Part shown: one piece after another, positions 13,894 to 25,522 of the stretch
Layout: each line of letters starts with the position of its first letter
Numbering within the stretch: position 1 is the stretch's first letter
From: Hippophae tibetana
Lineage: Eukaryota > Streptophyta > Magnoliopsida > Rosales > Elaeagnaceae
Length of the DNA: 64,000 nt
Assembly: GCA_037013495.1 (NCBI GenBank)
Contig: CM072810.1
Span: 52,066,843 to 52,130,842, forward strand
Direction: 5' to 3'
Made by a program: the position numbers and the translations under genes
The notes under the pieces: model-generated
The model's input: only the letters and a program-made list of their open reading frames with translations
Told to the model about the DNA's origin: nothing
Databases searched by the model: none

Positions 13894-15089
13894 TCCCATG
13901 CACGACAAAGTCATTCTAAATGACACTCGGAAACAACAAGGAAAGGTTACACACAACAACGAGCGCAGGGATGGTACTTACCTCGGTTGCATCATTCCGT
14001 CTCTTGTAACCGAACTTCACCTCGAACTTATGCTTTTATGGGATACAAATCGGAGATCATGTTTTGATACCAAACATAGGAAAATGGTTAATCCTTCCTT
14101 CCTAAAGCTTAAGCTTTCCATGCGGGACGCTTGAACTGTCACCCTTAATCCCCTTTCAAAGCTCACAACAAGTCACGAGGATGTTACCCCCCGTGCACGA
14201 CACAAGTCATTCTAAATGACACTTGTAAACAACAAAGAAAGGTTACCCACAACCACGAACCCAGGGATGGTACCTACCTCGGTTTCATCATTCCATCTCT
14301 TGTAAGCGAACTTCACCTCTTAGTTGTTCTTTTATGGGATACAAATCGGATATCATGTTTTGATACCAAACATAGGAAAATAGCTAATCCTTCCTTCCTA
14401 AAGCGTAAGCTTTCAATACGGGACGCTTGAACTGCCACCCTTAATCCCCGTTCAAAGCTCACAACAAGTCATGAGGATGTTACCCCCCGTGCACGACACA
14501 AGTCATTCTAAATGACACTTGGAAACAACAAAGAAAGGTTACCCACAACAACGAACCCAGGGATGGTACCTACCTCGGTTTCATGATTCCATCTCTTGTA
14601 AGCGAACTTCACCTCTTAGTTGTGCTTTTATGGGATACAAATCGGATATCATGTTTTGATACCAAACATAGGAAAATAGCTAATCCTTCCTTCCTAAAGC
14701 GTAAGCTTTCAATACGGGACGCTTGAACTGCCACCCTTAATCCCCGTTCAAAGCTCACAACAAGTCACGAGGATGTTACCCCCCGTGCACGACACAAGTC
14801 ATTCTAAATGACACTTGGAAACAACAAAGAAAGGTTACCCACAACAACGAACCCAGGGATGGTACCTACCTCGGTTTCATCATTTCGTCTTTTGTAAGCG
14901 AACTTCACCTCTAAGTTGTGCTTTTATGGGATACAAATCGGATATCATGTTTTGATACCAAACATAGGAAAATAGCTAATCCTACCTTCCTAAAGCTTAA
15001 GCTTTCAATACGGGACGCTTGAACTGTCACCCTTAATCCTCGTTCAAAGCTCACAACAAGTCACGAGGATGTTACCCCCCCGTGCACGA

Positions 15090-18000
15090 CACAAGTCATT
15101 CTGAATGACACTCGGAAACAACAAGGAAAGGTTACCCACAACAACGAACCCAGGGATGGTACTTACCTCGGTTGCATCATTCCGTCTCTTGTAAGCAAAC
15201 TTCACCTCTAAGTTGTGCTTTTATGGGATACAAATCGGAGATCATGTTTTGATACCAAACATAGGAAAATAGCTAATCCTTCCTTCCTAAAGCTTAAGTT
15301 TCAATACGGGACGCTTGAACTGTCACCATTAATCCTCGTTCAAAGCTCACAACAAGTCACGAGGATGTTACCCCCCCGTGCACGACACAAGTCATTCTAA
15401 ATGACACTTGGAAACAACATAGAAAGGTTACCCACAACAACAAACCCAGGGATGGATACTTACCTCGGTTGCATCATTCCGTCTCTTGTAAGCGAACTTC
15501 ACCTCGAACTTGTGCTTTTATGGGATACAAATTCGGAGATCATGTTTTGATACCAAACATAGGAAAATAGCTAATCCTTCCTTCCTAAAGCTTAAGCTTT
15601 CAATACGGGACGCTTGAACTGTCACCCTTAATCCTCGTTCAAAGCTCACAACAAGTCACGAGGATGTTACCCCCCCGTGCACGACACAAGTCATTCTAAA
15701 TGACACTCGGAAACAACAAGGAAAGGTTACCCACAACAACGAACCCAAGGATGGTACTTACCTCGGTTGCATCATTCCGTCTCTTGTAAGCAAACTTCAC
15801 CTCTAAGTTGTGCTTTTATGGGATACAAATCGGAGATCATGTTTTGATACCAAACATAGGAAAATAGCTAATCCTTCCTTCCTAAAGCGTAAGCTTTCAA
15901 TACGGGACGCTTGAACTGCCACCCTTAATCTCCGTTCAAAGCTCACAACAAGTCACGAGGATGTTACCCCCCGTGCACGACACAAATCATTCTAAATGAC
16001 ACTTGGAAACAACAAAGAAAGGTTACCCACACCAACGAACCCAGGGATGGTACCTACCTCGGTTTCCTCATTCCATCTCCTGTAAGCGAACTTCACCTCT
16101 AAGTTGTGCTTTTATGGGATACAAATCGGAGATCATGTTTTGATACCAAACATAGGAAAATAGCTAATCCTTCCTTCCTAAAGCGTAAGCTTTCAATACG
16201 GGACGCTTGAACTGCCACCCTTAATCTCCGTTCAAAGCTCACAACAAGTCACGAGGATGTTACCCCCCGTGCACGACACAAGTCATTCTAAATGACACTT
16301 GGAAACAACAACGAAAGGTTACCCACAACAACGAACCCAGGGATAGTACCTACCTCGGTTTCATCATTCCATCTTTTGTAAGCGAACTTCACCTCTAAGT
16401 TGTGCTTTTATGGGATACAAATCGGAGATCATGTTTTGATACCAAACATAGGAAAATAGCTAATCCTTCCTTCCTAAAGCTTAAGCTTTCAATACGGGAC
16501 GCTTGAACTGTCATCCTTAATCCTCGTTCAAAGCTCACAACAAGTCACGAGGATGTTACCCCCCCGTGCACGACACAAGTCATTCTAAATGACACTCGGA
16601 AACAACAAGGAAAGGTTACCCACAACAACGAACCCAGGGATGGTACTTACCTCGGTTGCATCATTCCGTCTCTTGTAAGCAAACTTCACCTCTAAGTTGT
16701 GCTTTTATGGGATACAAATCGGAGATCATGTTTTGATACCAAACATAGGAAAATAGCTAATCCTTCCTTCCTAAAGCTTAAGTTTCAATACGGGACGCTT
16801 GAACTGTCACCATTAATCCTCGTTCAAAGCTCACAACAAGTCACGAGGATGTTACCCCCCCGTGCACGACACAAGTCATTCTAAATGACACTTGGAAACA
16901 ACATAGAAAGGTTACCCACACCAACAAACCCAGGGATGGATACTTACCTCGGTTGCATCATTCCGTCTCTTGTAAGCGAACTTCACCTCGAACTTGTGCT
17001 TTTATGGGATACAAATTCGGAGATCATGTTTTGATACCAAACATAGGAAAATAGCTAATCCTTCCTTCCTAAAGCTTAAGCTTTCAATACGGGACGCTTG
17101 AACTGTCACCCTTAATCCTCGTTCAAAGCTCACAACAAGTCACGAGGATGTTACCCCCCCGTGCACGACACAAGTCATTCTAAATGACACTCGGAAACAA
17201 CAAGGAAAGGTTACCCACAACAACGAACCCAGGGATGGTACTTACCTCGGTTGCATCATTCCGTCTCTTGTAAGCAAACTTCACCTCTAAGTTGTGCTTT
17301 TATGGGATACAAATCGGAGATCATGTTTTGATACCAAACATAGGAAAATAGCTAATCCTTCCTTCCTAAAGCTTAAGTTTCAATACGGGACGCTTGAACT
17401 GTCACCATTAATCCTCGTTCAAAGCTCACAACAAGTCACGAGGATGTTACCCCCCCGTGCACGACACAAGTCATTCTAAATGACACTTGGAAACAACATA
17501 GAAAGGTTACCCACAACAACAAACCCAGGGATGGATACATACCTCGGTTGCATCATTCCGTCTCTTGTAAGCGAACTTCACCTCGAACTTGTGCTTTTAT
17601 GGGATACAAATTCGGAGATCATGTTTTGATACCAAACATAGGAAAATAGCTAATCCTTCCTTCCTAAAGCTTAAGCTTTCAATACGGGACGCTTGAACTG
17701 TCACCCTTAATCCTCGTTCAAAGCTCACAACAAGTCACGAGGATGTTACCCCCCCGTGCACGACACAAGTCATTCTAAATGACACTCGGAAACAACAAGG
17801 AAAGGTTACCCACAACAACGAACCCAGGGATGGTACTTACCTCGGTTGCATCATTCCGTCTCTTGTAAGCAAACTTCACCTCTAAGTTGTGTTTTTATGG
17901 GATACAAATCGGAGATCATGTTTTGATACCAAACATAGGAAAATAGCTAATCCTTCCTTCCTAAAGCGTAAGCTTTCAATACGGGACGCTTGAACTGCCA

Positions 18001-20090
18001 CCCTTAATCTCCGTTCAAAGCTCACAACAAGTCACGAGGATGTTACCCCCCGTGCACGACACAAATCATTCTAAATGACACTTGGAAACAACAAAGAAAG
18101 GTTACCCACACCAACGAACCCAGGGATGGTACCTACCTCGGTTTCCTCATTCCATCTCCTGTAAGCGAACTTCACCTCTAAGTTGTGCTTTTATGGGATA
18201 CAAATCGGAGATCATGTTTTGATACCAAACATAGGAAAATAGCTAATCCTTCCTTCCTAAAGCGTAAGCTTTCAATACGGGACGCTTGAACTGCCACCCT
18301 TAATCTCCGTTCAAAGCTCACAACAAGTCACGAGGATGTTACCCCCCGTGCACGACACAAGTCATTCTAAATGACACTTGGAAACAACAACGAAAGGTTA
18401 CCCACAACAACGAACCCAGGGATAGTACCTACCTCGGTTTCATCATTCCATCTTTTGTAAGCGAACTTCACCTCTAAGTTGTGCTTTTATGGGATACAAA
18501 TCGGAGATCATGTTTTGATACCAAACATAGGAAAATAGCTAATCCTTCCTTCCTAAAGCTTAAGCTTTCAATACGGGACGCTTGAACTGTCATCCTTAAT
18601 CCTCGTTCAAAGCTCACAACAAGTCACGAGGATGTTACCCCCCCGTGCACGACACAAGTCATTCTAAATGACACTCGGAAACAACAAGGAAAGGTTACCC
18701 ACAACAACGAACCCAGGGATGGTACTTACCTCGGTTGCATCATTCCGTCTCTTGTAAGCAAACTTCACCTCTAAGTTGTGCTTTTATGGGATACAAATCG
18801 GAGATCATGTTTTGATACCAAACATAGGAAAATAGCTAATCCTTCCTTCCTAAAGCTTAAGTTTCAATACGGGACGCTTGAACTGTCACCATTAATCCTC
18901 GTTCAAAGCTCACAACAAGTCACGAGGATGTTACCCCCCCGTGCACGACACAAGTCATTCTAAATGACACTTGGAAACAACATAGAAAGGTTACCCACAC
19001 CAACAAACCCAGGGATGGATACTTACCTCGGTTGCATCATTCCGTCTCTTGTAAGCGAACTTCACCTCGAACTTGTGCTTTTATGGGATACAAATTCGGA
19101 GATCATGTTTTGATACCAAACATAGGAAAATAGCTAATCCTTCCTTCCTAAAGCTTAAGCTTTCAATACGGGACGCTTGAACTGTCACCCTTAATCCTCG
19201 TTCAAAGCTCACAACAAGTCACGAGGATGTTACCCCCCCGTGCACGACACAAGTCATTCTAAATGACACTCGGAAACAACAAGGAAAGGTTACCCACAAC
19301 AACGAACCCAGGGATGGTACTTACCTCGGTTGCATCATTCCGTCTCTTGTAAGCAAACTTCACCTCTAAGTTGTGCTTTTATGGGATACAAATCGGAGAT
19401 CATGTTTTGATACCAAACATAGGAAAATAGCTAATCCTTCCTTCCTAAAGCTTAAGTTTCAATACGGGACGCTTGAACTGTCACCATTAATCCTCGTTCA
19501 AAGCTCACAACAAGTCACGAGGATGTTACCCCCCCGTGCACGACACAAGTCATTCTAAATGACACTTGGAAACAACATAGAAAGGTTACCCACAACAACA
19601 AACCCAGGGATGGATACATACCTCGGTTGCATCATTCCGTCTCTTGTAAGCGAACTTCACCTCGAACTTGTGCTTTTATGGGATACAAATTCGGAGATCA
19701 TGTTTTGATACCAAACATAGGAAAATAGCTAATCCTTCCTTCCTAAAGCTTAAGCTTTCAATACGGGACGCTTGAACTGTCACCCTTAATCCTCGTTCAA
19801 AGCTCACAACAAGTCACGAGGATGTTACCCCCCCGTGCACGACACAAGTCATTCTAAATGACACTCGGAAACAACAAGGAAAGGTTACCCACAACAACGA
19901 ACCCAGGGATGGTACTTACCTCGGTTGCATCATTCCGTCTCTTGTAAGCAAACTTCACCTCTAAGTTGTGTTTTTATGGGATACAAATCGGAGATCATGT
20001 TTTGATACCAAACATAGGAAAATAGCTAATCCTTCCTTCCTAAAGCGTAAGCTTTCAATACGGGACGCTTGAACTGCCACCCTAAATCTC
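15090..20090 (+). repeat. 7-mer higher-order repeat, 2,079 bp, about 2.4 copies
   Basis: A monomer with a one-base deletion (cttaagtttcaatac instead of cttaagctttcaatac) and tcaccatt occurs at about 15215, 16699, 17294, 18778 and 19373. The spacings are 1,484, 595, 1,484 and 595 bp, so the unit is 2,079 bp with this monomer used twice per unit. Other shared markers are cacaccaacaaacc, gggatagtacc and tgtcatcctt. The copies look nearly identical, which implies recent amplification. Single later copies of the deletion monomer occur at 21153 and 34756. Confidence 0.9.
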
Positions 20091-23000
20091 CGTTCAAAGC
20101 TCACAACAAGTCACGAGGATGTTACCCCCCGTGCACGACACAAATCATTCTAAATGACACTTGGAAATAACAAAGAAAGGTTACCCACACCAACGAACCC
20201 AGGGATGGTACCTACCTCGGTTTCCTCATTCCATCTCCTGTAAGCGAACTTCACCTCTAAGTTGTGCTTTTATGGGATACAAATCGGATATCATGTTTTG
20301 ATACCAAACATAGGAAAATAGCTAATCCTTCCTTCCTATAGCGTAAGCTTTCAATACGGGACGCTTGAACTGCCACCCTTAATCTCCGTTCAAAGCTCAC
20401 AACAAGTCACGAGGATGTTACCCCCCGTGCACGACACAAATCATTCTAAATTACACTTGGAAACAACAAAGAAAGGTTACCCACACCAACGAACCCAGGG
20501 ATGGTACCTACCTCGGTTTCCTCATTCCATCTCTTGTAAGCAAACTTCACCTCTAAGTTGTGCTTTTATGGGATACAAATCGGAGATCATGTTTTGATAC
20601 CAAACATAGGAAAATAGCTAATCCTTCCTTCCTAAAGCGTAAGCTTCCAATACGGGACGCTTGAACTGCCACCCTTAATCTCCGTTCAAAGCTCACAACA
20701 AGTCACGAGGATGTTACCCCCCGTGCACGACACAAGTCATTCTAAATGACACTTGGAAACAACAACGAAAGGTTACCCACAACAACGAACCCAGGGATGG
20801 TACCTACCTCGGTTTCATCATTCCATCTTTTGTAAGCGAACTTCACCTCTAAGTTGTGCTTTTATGGGATACAAATCGGATATCATGTTTTGATACCAAA
20901 CATAGGAAAATAGCTAATCCTTCCTTCCTAAAGCTTAAGCTTTCAATACGGGACGCTTGAACTGTCACCCTTAATCCTCGTTCAAAGCTCACAACAAGTC
21001 ACGAGGATGTTACCCCCCCGTGCACGACACAAGTCATTCTAAATGACACTCGGAAACAACAAGGAAAGGTTACCCACAACAACGAACCCAGGGATGGTAC
21101 TTACGTCGGTTGCATCATTCCGTCTCTTGTAAGCAAACTTCACCTCTAAGTTGTGCTTTTATGGGATACAAATCGGAGATCATGTTTTGATACCAAACAT
21201 AGGAAAATAGCTAATCCTTCCTTCCTAAAGCTTAAGTTTCAATATGGGACGCTTGAACTGTCACCATTAATCCTCGTTCAAAGCTCACAACAAGTCACGA
21301 GGATGTTACCCCCCCGTGCAAGACACAAGTCATTCTAAATGACACTTGGAAACAACATAGAAAGGTTACCCACAACAACAAACCCAGGGATGGATACTTA
21401 CCTCGGTTGCATCATTCCGTCTCTTGTAAGCGAACTTCACCTCGAACTTGTGCTTTTATGGGATACAAATTCGGAGATCATGTTTTCATACCAAACATAG
21501 GAAAATAGCTAATCCTTCCTTCCTAAAGCTTAAGCTTTCAATACGGGACGCTTGAACTGTCACCCTTAATCCTCGTTCAAAGCTCACAACAAGTCACGAG
21601 GATGTTACCCCCCCGTGCACGACACAAGTCATTCTAAATGACACTCGGAAACAACAAGGAAAGGTTACCCACAACAACGAACCCAGGGATGGTACCTACC
21701 TCGGTTTCCTCATTCCATCTCCTGTAAGCGAACTTCACCTCTAAGTTGTGCTTTTATGGGATACAAATCGGATATCATGTTTTGATACCAAACATAGGAA
21801 AATAGCTAATCCTTCCTTCCTAAAGCGTAAGCTTTCAATACGGGACGCTTGAACTGCCACCCTTAATCCCCGTTCAAAGCTCACAACAAGTCACGAGGAT
21901 GTTACCCCCCGTGCATGACACAAGTCATTCTAAATGACACTTGGAAACAACAAAGAAAGGTTACCCACAAATACGAACCCAGGGATGGTACCTACCTCGG
22001 TTTCATCATTCCATCTCTTGTAAGCGAACTTCACATCGAACTTGTGCTTTTATGGGACACAAACCTGAGATTATGTTTTGATACCAAACATAGGAAAATA
22101 GCTAATCCTTCCTTCCTAAAGCGTAAGCTTTCAATACGGGACGCTTGAACTGCCACCCTTAATCCCCGTTCAAAGCTCACAACAAGTCACGAGGATGTTA
22201 CCCCCCGTGCACGACACAAGTCATTCTAAATGACACTTGGAAACAACAAAGAAAGGTTACCCACAACAACGAACCCAGGGATGGTACTTACCTCGGTTGC
22301 ATCATTCCGTCTCCTGTAAGCGAACTTCACCTCTAAGTTGTGCTTTTATGGGATACAAATCGGATATCATGTTTTGATACCAAACATAGGAAAATAGCTA
22401 ATCCTTCCTTCCTAAAGCGTAAGCTTTCAATACGGGACGCTTGAACTGCCACCCTTAATCCCCGTTCAATGCTCACAACAAGTCACGAGGATGTTACCCC
22501 CCGTGCACGACACAAGTCATTCTAAATGACACTTGGAAACAACATAGAAAGGTTACAAACAACAACGAACCCAGGGATGGTTCTTACCTCGGTTGCATCA
22601 TTCCGTCTCTTGTAAGCGAATTTCACCTCTAACTTGTGCTTTTATGGGATACAAATCGGATATCATGTTTTGATACCAAACATAGGAAAATAGCTAATCC
22701 TTCCTTCCTAAAGCTTAAGCTTTCAATACGGGACGCTTGAACTGTCACCCTTAATCCTCGTTCAAAGCTCACAACAAGTCACGAGGATGTTACCCCCCCG
22801 TGCACGACACAAGTCATTCTAAATGACACTCGGAAACAACAAGGAAAGGTTACCCACAACAACGAACCCAGGGATGGTACTTACCTCGGTTGCATCATTC
22901 CGTCTCTTGTAAGCAAACTTCACCTCTAAGTTGTGCTTTTATGGGATACAAATCGGAGATCATGTTTTGATACCAAACATAGGAAAATAGCTAATCCTTC

Positions 23001-24259
23001 CTTCCTAAAGCTTAAGCTTTCAATACGGGACACTTGAACTGTCACCCTTAATCCTCGTTCATAGCTCACAACAAGTCACGAGGATGTTACCCCCCCGTGC
23101 ACGACACAAGTCATTCTAAATGACACTTGGAAACAACATAGAAAGGTTACCCACAACAACAAACCCAGGGATGGATACTTACCTCGGTTGCATCATTCCG
23201 TCTCTTGTAAGCGAACTTCACCTCGAACTTATGCTTTTATGGGATACAAATTCGGAGATCATGTTTTGATACCAAACATTGGAAAATAGCTAATCCTTCC
23301 TTCCTAAAGCGTAAGCTTTCAATACGGGACGCTTGAACTGCCACCCTTAATCCCCGTTCAAAGCTCACAACAAGTCACGAGGATGTTACCCCCCGTGCAC
23401 GACACAAGTCATTCTAAATGACACTTGGAAACAACAAAGAAAGGTTACCCACAACAACGAACCCAGGGATGGTACCTACCTCGGTTTCATCATTCCATCT
23501 CCTGTAAGCGAACTTCACCTCTAAGTTGTGCTTTTATGGGATACAAATCGGATATCATGTTTTGATACCAAACATAGGAAAATAGCTAATCCTTCCTTCC
23601 TAAAGCGTAAGCTTTCAATACGGGACGCTTGAACTGCCACCCTTAATCCCCGTTCAAAGCTCACAACAAGTCACGATGATGTTACCCCCCGTGCACGACA
23701 CAAATCATTCTAAATGACACTTGGAAACAACAAAGAAAGGTTACCCACACCAACGAACCCATGGATGGTACCTACCTCGGTTTCCTCATTCCATCTCCTG
23801 TAAGCGAACTTCACCTCTAAGTTGTGCTTTTATGGGATACAAATCGGATATCATGTTTTGATACCAAACATAGGAAAATAGCTAATCCTTCCTTCCTAAA
23901 GCGTAAGCTTTCAATACGGGACGCTTGAACTGCCACCCTTAATCCCCGTTCAAAGCTAACAACAAGTCACGAGGATGTTACCCCCCGTGCACGACACAAG
24001 TCATTCTAAATGACACTTGGAAACAACAAAGAAAGGTTACCCACAACAACGAACCCAGGGATGGTACCTACCTCGGTTTCATCATTCCATCTCTTGTAAG
24101 CGAACTTCACATCGAACTTGTGCTTTTATGGGACACAAACCTGAGATTATGTTTTGATACCAAACATAGGAAAATAGCTAATCCTTCCTTCCTAAAGCGT
24201 AAGCTTTCAATACGGGACGCTTGAACTGCCACCCTTAATCTCCGTTCAAAGCTCACAAC

Positions 24260-24354
24260 AAGTCACGAGGATGTTACCCCCCGTGCACGACACAAGTCAT
24301 TCTAAATGACACTTGGAAACAACAAAGAAAGGTTACCCACAACAACGAACCCAG
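24260..24354 (+). repeat. 95-bp direct repeat, left flank of insert copy 1
   Basis: The last 95 bp of satellite before the insert (aagtcacgagg to gaacccag) are repeated immediately after it at 25428-25522 with one visible difference (cccacaac against cccataac). Because the host is a tandem array, the same geometry can also be described as loss of about 202 bp of one monomer. It is far too long for the 3-bp target duplication of PIF/Harbinger elements. Confidence 0.85.
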
Positions 24355-24531
24355 ATCGTTACTCCCTGAATACAAGTAGCATAATCGAGAGTAAGGACAA
24401 GCAATCTTTCATCAGATTAAGTAACAAAAATCTGCTCATGCCACCAACCATATCACCCCTCTGCCAGATATTTGATGGTAAAACTTCAACACTAAGGTGA
24501 GTTGATATATTGCTTCTGAATCTCTAAATGG
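24355..24531 (-). other. 3' flank of the transposase fragment, copy 1
   Basis: These 177 bp follow the TGA stop on the minus strand and run to the satellite junction. I see no AATAAA signal, terminal inverted repeat or further domain. A plus-strand open frame crosses the junction but is a chance chimera of satellite and insert. Confidence 0.6.
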
Positions 24532-25349
24532 TCACCACTCATCCCATCTATTTACAAAGTCCTCCCACATTACTGACGCCATTGAATCTCTCATTGAGAA
24601 AGCAACTTGTTCTTGTATTGAAGAAACCAATGGAATATCAAGATGTTCATCAAGATCAGACATTTCATTGACTGACATCTCTTCCACACTGGAAAACAGC
24701 CAATCGTTTTCTTCCTCTTGGAGGATATAGTTATGTATAACACAAGCAGCAATAACTATATCCCGTTGAATGTGAAATGCATACTGAGGAGCAAGTTTAA
24801 GAATAGGAAATCGAGTCATCAAAACATGGAAAGATCTCATTATGGCATTCCTTAGAGATGAATGCCTGTGATTAAATAGCTCCATTGCATTTCTAGGTAA
24901 TTGATTAGCGCCTCTGAATTCATGAAGTTGATGCCGGATTCCATGATACGGTGCAATGAATCCTTTCATGTTTGAGTATCCAGTGTCAACGAGGTAATAT
25001 TTGCCTAGAACATTAAAGTAATGATGAATAAACTAAGCCACTTTTATTGCTTTGAAGAATGCTAATGATGAGAGTTAACAAGCAGCACAGTTGTAAGATA
25101 TGAATAACAGCTCAAACCTTCTGGAATCTGTGGGAAATTTTGATCTGGATCATCAAGGACAGCTCTTAATATGTGGGAATCTGCAACTGATCCTTCCCAA
25201 CCAGGATAGATAAATATAAACTTTAGGTCAAACGTGCAAGCTGCCAATATGTTTTGGGACAGAACACCATTTCGATTACGAAAACGGGATTGATCTTTTG
25301 CTGGGACATGGGCAGGAATATGAATTCCATCTATTACACCAATGCAATC
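24532..25349 (-). pseudogene. PIF/Harbinger DDE transposase (HARBI1/ALP1-like), 3' half, copy 1
   Basis: Two exons (complement 25118-25349 and 24532-25004) join in frame through a phase-1 GT-AG intron to give 234 residues ending at a TGA. The first exon opens after a splice acceptor with DCIGVIDGIH (first catalytic Asp at residue 7), then KDQSRFRNRNG, an AACTFDLKF strand and PGWEGS..DSHIL. The second exon gives KYYLVDTGYSN (second catalytic Asp at residue 84), FIAPYHGIRHQL, NHRHSSLRNAIMRSF, LMTRFPIL and IVIAACVIHNYI, as in the DDE_Tnp_4 superfamily. The usual Glu of this region (RN.IER.FG) is Met at residue 133, 49 positions after Asp84, so the triad is broken although there is no stop or frameshift. 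The N-terminal half, start codon and upstream exons are missing. It could be a fragment of an active transposase gene, of a domesticated ALP1-like gene, or of an old dead copy. Its expression is unknown; no promoter is included. Confidence 0.88.
25005..25117 (-). other. 113-bp spliceosomal intron in the transposase fragment, copy 1
   Basis: On the minus strand the sequence reads CCAGAAG then GTTTGAGC at the donor and TTCTAG then GCAAATATT at the acceptor. Removing it joins Glu-77 to a split Gly codon and restores the family sequence EGKYYLVD. It is AT-rich with T-rich stretches before the acceptor, as in plant introns. It shows that the insert came from genomic DNA, not from reverse-transcribed spliced RNA. 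Confidence 0.85.
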
Positions 25350-25427
25350 CTGAAAGGAAAACTAAATAAGAACATGATATGTCAAAGCAAAGAAAAAGTG
25401 AGGCAAAAGTATTCAAATATGAACCTG
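25350..25427 (-). other. Truncated upstream intron of the transposase fragment, copy 1
   Basis: Immediately upstream of the first exon, the minus strand reads TTTTCCTTTCAG then GATTGC, a strong polypyrimidine tract and acceptor. The remaining 78 bp up to the satellite junction carry no recognisable coding sequence. This matches the end of an intron cut off by the insertion breakpoint. The 5' exons are absent. Confidence 0.7.
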
Positions 25428-25522
25428 AAGTCACGAGGATGTTACCCCCCGTGCACGACACAAGTCATTCTAAATGACACTTGGAAACAACAAAGAAAGG
25501 TTACCCATAACAACGAACCCAG
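25428..25522 (+). repeat. 95-bp direct repeat, right flank of insert copy 1
   Basis: Satellite resumes in mid-monomer with aagtcacgagg and matches 24260-24354 except for cccataac in place of cccacaac. The whole monomers on either side (starting near 24059 and 25523) are also nearly identical to each other (cacatcgaac, gagattatg and tctccg variants). Confidence 0.85.

Larger units (their letters stand above)
8010..14900 (+). repeat. 8-mer higher-order repeat, 2,376 bp, about 2.5 copies with one monomer gained
   Basis: A diagnostic variant, ttcatga in place of ttcatca, occurs at 9828, 12204 and 14580, exactly 2,376 bp apart each time. The expanded C-tract monomer shows 2,376 bp between its third and fourth copies but 2,672 bp between its fourth and fifth, so one monomer was added within the second unit. 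A compensating loss of one monomer lies at the junction near 14150. Confidence 0.8.
1..24354 (+). repeat. Satellite array, left segment (about 82 monomers of ~297 bp)
   Basis: This stretch is an uninterrupted head-to-tail array. A recurring anchor, gggatggtac, starts at 1, 297, 595, 891, 1189, 1485, 1781, 2077, 2375, 2671 and 2967, giving spacings of 296 or 298 bp. The two lengths mostly reflect the C-tract (6 or 7 C) and one extra base in the variable centre. All monomers face the same way. Variants fall into discrete subfamilies rather than random substitutions, which indicates spread by unequal exchange or conversion of multi-monomer blocks. I see no gene, tRNA, rRNA or transposon here. 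The left edge is not reached, so the array extends beyond the window. The monomer does not match any satellite I can name. Confidence 0.97.
24355..25427 (-). mobile_element. Captured genomic fragment with PIF/Harbinger transposase 3' half, copy 1
   Basis: This 1,073-bp block is unrelated to the satellite. Read on the minus strand it begins inside an intron (25350-25427), then has exon (25118-25349), intron (25005-25117), final exon (24532-25004), and 177 bp of 3' flank. Neither end shows terminal inverted repeats, and no TA-containing 3-bp target duplication flanks it, so it is not a complete Harbinger element that transposed here. It is better read as a piece of a gene inserted during break repair or recombination. 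The left junction is gaacccag then atcgttact; the right junction is gaacctg then aagtcacgagg. Known of the family: class II cut-and-paste DNA transposons with a DDE nuclease and a separate Myb-like protein. Confidence 0.88.

Noticed and set aside
1-24354. CRISPR array
   Set aside because: The repeat unit is the entire ~297 bp with no short repeat and unique spacer pattern, and there are no cas genes; the DNA is eukaryotic satellite.
24306-24500. A 64-codon plus-strand open frame crossing the left insert junction
   Set aside because: It starts in satellite and continues into the 3' flank of the transposase fragment, with no recognisable domain.
24355-25427. Complete PIF/Harbinger transposon or MITE
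   Set aside because: No terminal inverted repeats, no 3-bp target duplication, and no 5' exons or Myb-like second gene; only an internal and 3' gene part is present.
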